From the NCBI GenBank assembly GCA_021784615.1, contig JAJYHU010000174.1:1-13571 (forward strand): a DNA stretch of 13,571 bases, given 5' to 3'. The notes below the pieces were generated by a model. That model saw nothing but the letters and a program-made list of their open reading frames with translations. It was not told the origin of the DNA and made no database searches. The stretch comes from Acidobacteriota bacterium. GTDB taxonomy: Bacteria > Acidobacteriota > Terriglobia > UBA7540. Below, one piece after another: positions 11,380-13,571 of the stretch (the first letter of the stretch is position 1; each line of letters starts with the position of its first letter). The translations under genes and the position numbers were made by a program.

Positions 11380-13062
11380 CTAAGCCCCGGCCCTCTCCAT
11401 CCCCGATGCCTGCATCTTCAGAACGAATTCGGGATAACCGAGAGCTCCCATTTCAGGAATATCCAGTCCTCCCAGTTCAGCCTCGGGCGAAACGCGCTGC
11501 CCGATAAAGTAATCCACCAGCACGTTGAGCACGTACGACAGGGCAAACACACACCCCAGGAGTGTCGCCACGCCGATCAATTGCGCGACGAACTGCCCGG
11601 GATCGCCGTAGAACAGGCCGGTGACGGAACCATTCACCCCGTTCCAACTGCCTCCGTAATTCGAGGTGCCGTCGGCGAACAGGCCCACCGAGATCACGCC
11701 CCACAGACCTCCAGCACCGTGCACGGAAATAGCGCCCACAGGATCATCAATATGAGCGACGCGATCGATGTACTCGACGCTCAGGCAAACCAGCAGCCCC
11801 GCCACCAAACCGATAATGGCCGCGCTGATGGTATTGACGAATCCGCTGGGAGCCGTAATGGCCACCAAGCCTGCCAGAAGCCCGTTGCCGCTCATCGAGG
11901 CGTCCGGTTTTCCGTAGCGAATCCACATGTAGAAGATCGCCCCGAAGGAGCCCGTGGCTCCGGCCAGCATGGTATTCACGGCAATCGATCCGATCCGCAA
12001 AGCGCCATTGCCGGAAGCCCCCAGCGTACTGCCCGGATTGAACCCGAACCATCCGAAGGCCAGAATGAAGCAGCCGAGCAACACCATCGTAATGTCATGC
12101 CCCGGAATGGCATTCGAGGATCCGTCCCGGTTGTACTTGCCGATGCGCGCCCCGATGATGATGGCCATGGCCAGTGCGGAAAGTCCTCCCACCGCGTGGA
12201 CTACTCCTGACCCGGCAAAGTCGCAATAGCCGTGGCCCAACCCGAAGTTCGTCCCCAACGCAGCGAGCCATCCACCGCCCCAAGCCCAGTTGGCGAACAG
12301 TGGATAGGTAATGGCCGCAAGAAACATTGAGGATACGGCAAAAGCGGCGAATTTCCACCGCTCCGCCGCTGCGCCTGTAACGATGGTGGCGGCCGTGTCC
12401 ATGAAGACCATCTGGAACAGGAAGAGGACCATCACTGCGACGTCGTAAGTGCCTCCTTGGGTGAGGAAGAAGCCGTGGGTCCCGAACAGACCCCAGGCCT
12501 TGCCCGCCAAGTTGAGGCTGAATTCCCTACTGAGGGGTGCCGTGCCACCCAGATTGGCGACAGCGCCCACACCTCCCATCTGCAGCGCGAAGCCGCACAC
12601 CCAGTAGGCGAAGAGGCCAAAGCCGTACACCATGAAGTTCATCATCATGGTGTGATTGGCGTTCTTGGCCCGGCACAGGCCAGTCTCTACAGCCGCGAAC
12701 CCGGCTTGCATGAACATGACCAGAAATCCGGTAACCAACGTCCAGACAAAGTTGATAGCAATCTTGTTCTGCCCGATTTGGTTGACCGCATCTCCCAGAG
12801 TAAGACCAACCTTCGGATTGGAAACAGGAACGTCGTTGACGGTTCCTGTTAACGTTCCGGACGGATCACCCTTAGCCATCTGATCCGCGGAAGGAGGGTT
12901 GGCCTCTTTCACCGGCAGAGCCGTATTCAGATCTGGTGCGGGGGTGGCCTGGGTGCTGGTCGTCGGTTGGCTAGGTGTTTGACCCCAGGCCGGGACCCCG
13001 CATAACAAAAAAATCATAAGTGTTACGTAACAAGTCAAAATATTTAATTTCTTCCGCCGCAT
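11380..13062 (-). CDS. amt: Ammonium transporter, Amt family
   Basis: A 560-residue Amt/MEP/Rh transporter that moves ammonium into the cell. The pore histidines are present as H289 (DFAGSGVVHAVGG) and H448 (ISVHGAGGLWG), with D281 eight residues before the first His as in E. coli AmtB. The pore segment AFGWFGFNPGS and the C-terminal regulatory tail (GGLDIPEMGALGYPEF) are also seen. The chain begins with a signal peptide (MRRKKLNILTCYVTLMIFLL to about WGQ28), followed by about 70 Pro/Thr/Ala-rich residues before the first transporter helix near residue 103. The mature N-terminus is therefore longer than in AmtB. The start is fixed by GGAGGA at 13068-13073, 5 nt before the ATG; the frame upstream to 13149 is ignored. 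It is first of the amt-TPR-small-antiporter-PII order. Confidence 0.96.
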   Translation of the reverse strand: MRRKKLNILTCYVTLMIFLLCGVPAWGQTPSQPTTSTQATPAPDLNTALPVKEANPPSADQMAKGDPSGTLTGTVNDVPVSNPKVGLTLGDAVNQIGQNKIAINFVWTLVTGFLVMFMQAGFAAVETGLCRAKNANHTMMMNFMVYGFGLFAYWVCGFALQMGGVGAVANLGGTAPLSREFSLNLAGKAWGLFGTHGFFLTQGGTYDVAVMVLFLFQMVFMDTAATIVTGAAAERWKFAAFAVSSMFLAAITYPLFANWAWGGGWLAALGTNFGLGHGYCDFAGSGVVHAVGGLSALAMAIIIGARIGKYNRDGSSNAIPGHDITMVLLGCFILAFGWFGFNPGSTLGASGNGALRIGSIAVNTMLAGATGSFGAIFYMWIRYGKPDASMSGNGLLAGLVAITAPSGFVNTISAAIIGLVAGLLVCLSVEYIDRVAHIDDPVGAISVHGAGGLWGVISVGLFADGTSNYGGSWNGVNGSVTGLFYGDPGQFVAQLIGVATLLGCVFALSYVLNVLVDYFIGQRVSPEAELGGLDIPEMGALGYPEFVLKMQASGMERAGA

Positions 13063-13079
13063 GCATGTCCTCCGTTTTT

Positions 13080-13105
13080 GAGAGATGGCCAGGCGCCATC
13101 TTCTC
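13080..13105 (-). promoter_or_regulatory. Hairpin in the amt leader
   Basis: AGATGGC (13083-13089) pairs perfectly with GCCATCT (13095-13101) around a 5-nt loop. GAG/CTC flanks extend the stem to 10 pairs with one bulge. It ends just before the amt ribosome binding site. On the minus strand it is followed by CAAAAACGG rather than a U-run, so it is not a standard terminator. It may stabilise the mRNA, limit read-through from the small gene upstream or affect amt translation; none of this is shown. Confidence 0.4.
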
Positions 13106-13129
13106 GCGTTATTAAGGTCAAGAGCCCTT

Positions 13130-13312
13130 CTACTTCTTCCAGACAGCATCTTTTAGGTACGCAGGGTTCAGGAGGCCCAGAATCCCTGTCAGAGTCATGG
13201 CGATTCCGATCAGGCACAAGATCAAGCGAACAGTCAGTGACGAAGTCCAAGTTAGGCCGGCTACCGGAAGCAGCCACCCGCAAACCGTCAAGAGCAAACC
13301 AAAAAATTTCAT
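13130..13312 (-). CDS. Small two-helix membrane protein, unknown function
   Basis: A 60-residue protein with two predicted helices, about residues 3-20 (FFGLLLTVCGWLLPVAGL) and 28-48 (VRLILCLIGIAMTLTGILGLL), and a short polar end NPAYLKDAVWKK. The ATG has GGAGA 5 nt upstream. It ends 67 nt before amt on the same strand. I recognise no named family; small membrane proteins of this kind in front of amt could be part of the same transcript. The two-helix pattern and good ribosome binding site make it more likely real than chance. Confidence 0.7.
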   Translation of the reverse strand: MKFFGLLLTVCGWLLPVAGLTWTSSLTVRLILCLIGIAMTLTGILGLLNPAYLKDAVWKK

Positions 13313-13412
13313 TTCAGTCTCCAGGTTTCAAGATTTCATCGAATCGGGCCGCTCCACTCCAGGACGGGCCGGGAGCAGAATGGTCCATGCATCTGTTAAA
13401 ATCCCCAAACTT

Positions 13413-13571
13413 CTACCCCATGTCCGTGAATTCCAGGTGTTTGATCCCCCGCAATCCGAACAACGAGTACACGAGCAACACGAAACTGACAATCGTGACC
13501 AGAATTCCGATCCCCACGTCGCCGCCCAACCACAGACACAGCCCTGCAACGAACCCTGTGAAGGAGGTCAG
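13413..13571 (-). CDS. C-terminal part of a small membrane protein, 5' end outside window
   Basis: The minus-strand frame is open from the window edge to a TAG at 13413-13415 and encodes at least 52 residues. It has a hydrophobic GFVAGLCLWLGGDVGIGI-type stretch and a second helix (ILVTIVSFVLLVYSLFGL), then a polar end GIKHLEFTDMG. The helix-like composition contrasts with the Cys/Trp/Ser-rich alternative frame on the same strand, so this frame is preferred. It lies 100 nt before the 60-residue membrane protein gene. Function is unknown. Confidence 0.55.
   Translation of the reverse strand: MTSFTGFVAGLCLWLGGDVGIGILVTIVSFVLLVYSLFGLRGIKHLEFTDMG

Noticed and set aside
11227..12210. A 327-codon open frame on the + strand
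   Set aside because: It lies antisense to the clearly conserved amt gene, is His/Gln/Arg-rich and has no family resemblance; it is a by-product of GC-rich coding on the other strand.
13313..13412. A possible sigma54 (-24/-12) site, TGGACCATTCTGC on the minus strand upstream of the small gene before amt
   Set aside because: The GG and GC are 8 nt apart instead of the required 10, so the site does not fit.
13328..13549. A 73-codon open frame on the minus strand at the right edge
   Set aside because: Its composition (Cys, Trp and Ser rich) is not protein-like. The adjacent frame ending at 13413 encodes two clean hydrophobic helices and is preferred.
1..13571. CRISPR array, riboswitch or toxin-antitoxin pair
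   Set aside because: No regularly spaced repeats, no recognisable riboswitch core and no typical small toxin-antitoxin gene pair were found by eye.

Overview
The window looks like a chromosomal segment of a soil-type bacterium with fairly high GC, probably an Acidobacteriota member. This is an inference from the gene repertoire: a Tat-exported glycosidase-like protein, sugar-acid enzymes, a long N-terminal extension on the ammonium transporter, and a degenerate IS630 element. No marker gene in the window fixes the taxonomy.

Left part (1-1943, + strand): the 3' part of a long-chain polyprenyl diphosphate synthase, a CYTH-domain triphosphate-binding protein 21 nt behind it, then a separately promoted tatA and a tRNA-Asn(GTT) with a good promoter of its own.

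Middle part (2055-5392): a minus-strand run of a small divergent cation-diffusion-facilitator protein, an SDR dehydrogenase and an enolase-superfamily dehydratase. The last two are 6 nt apart and look like a sugar-acid catabolic pair. A divergent AhpD/carboxymuconolactone-decarboxylase-like peroxidase lies on the + strand.

Part 3 (5405-8727, minus): a 759-residue Tat-exported glycosidase-like protein whose GTG start directly abuts a decayed IS630-family transposase remnant carrying a frameshift, a nonsense codon and an internal deletion. A gene-free stretch of about 425 nt follows.

Right part (8728-13571, all minus): a nitrogen-related cluster. In transcription order it holds a partial small membrane protein, a 60-residue membrane protein, an Amt ammonium transporter, a tail-anchored TPR protein, a 66-residue two-helix membrane protein, a CPA2-type Na+(K+)/H+ antiporter and a PII protein (GlnB/GlnK). 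Amt and PII are usually adjacent; here they bracket a cation/proton antiporter and two unfamiliar membrane-associated proteins. This is the most system-like feature of the window. Other points of interest are the non-canonical metal site of the CDF protein (Asp/Glu/Glu/Cys), a His at the third metal-ligand position of the enolase-superfamily enzyme, and the fossil transposase that now forms the upstream region of the glycosidase gene.
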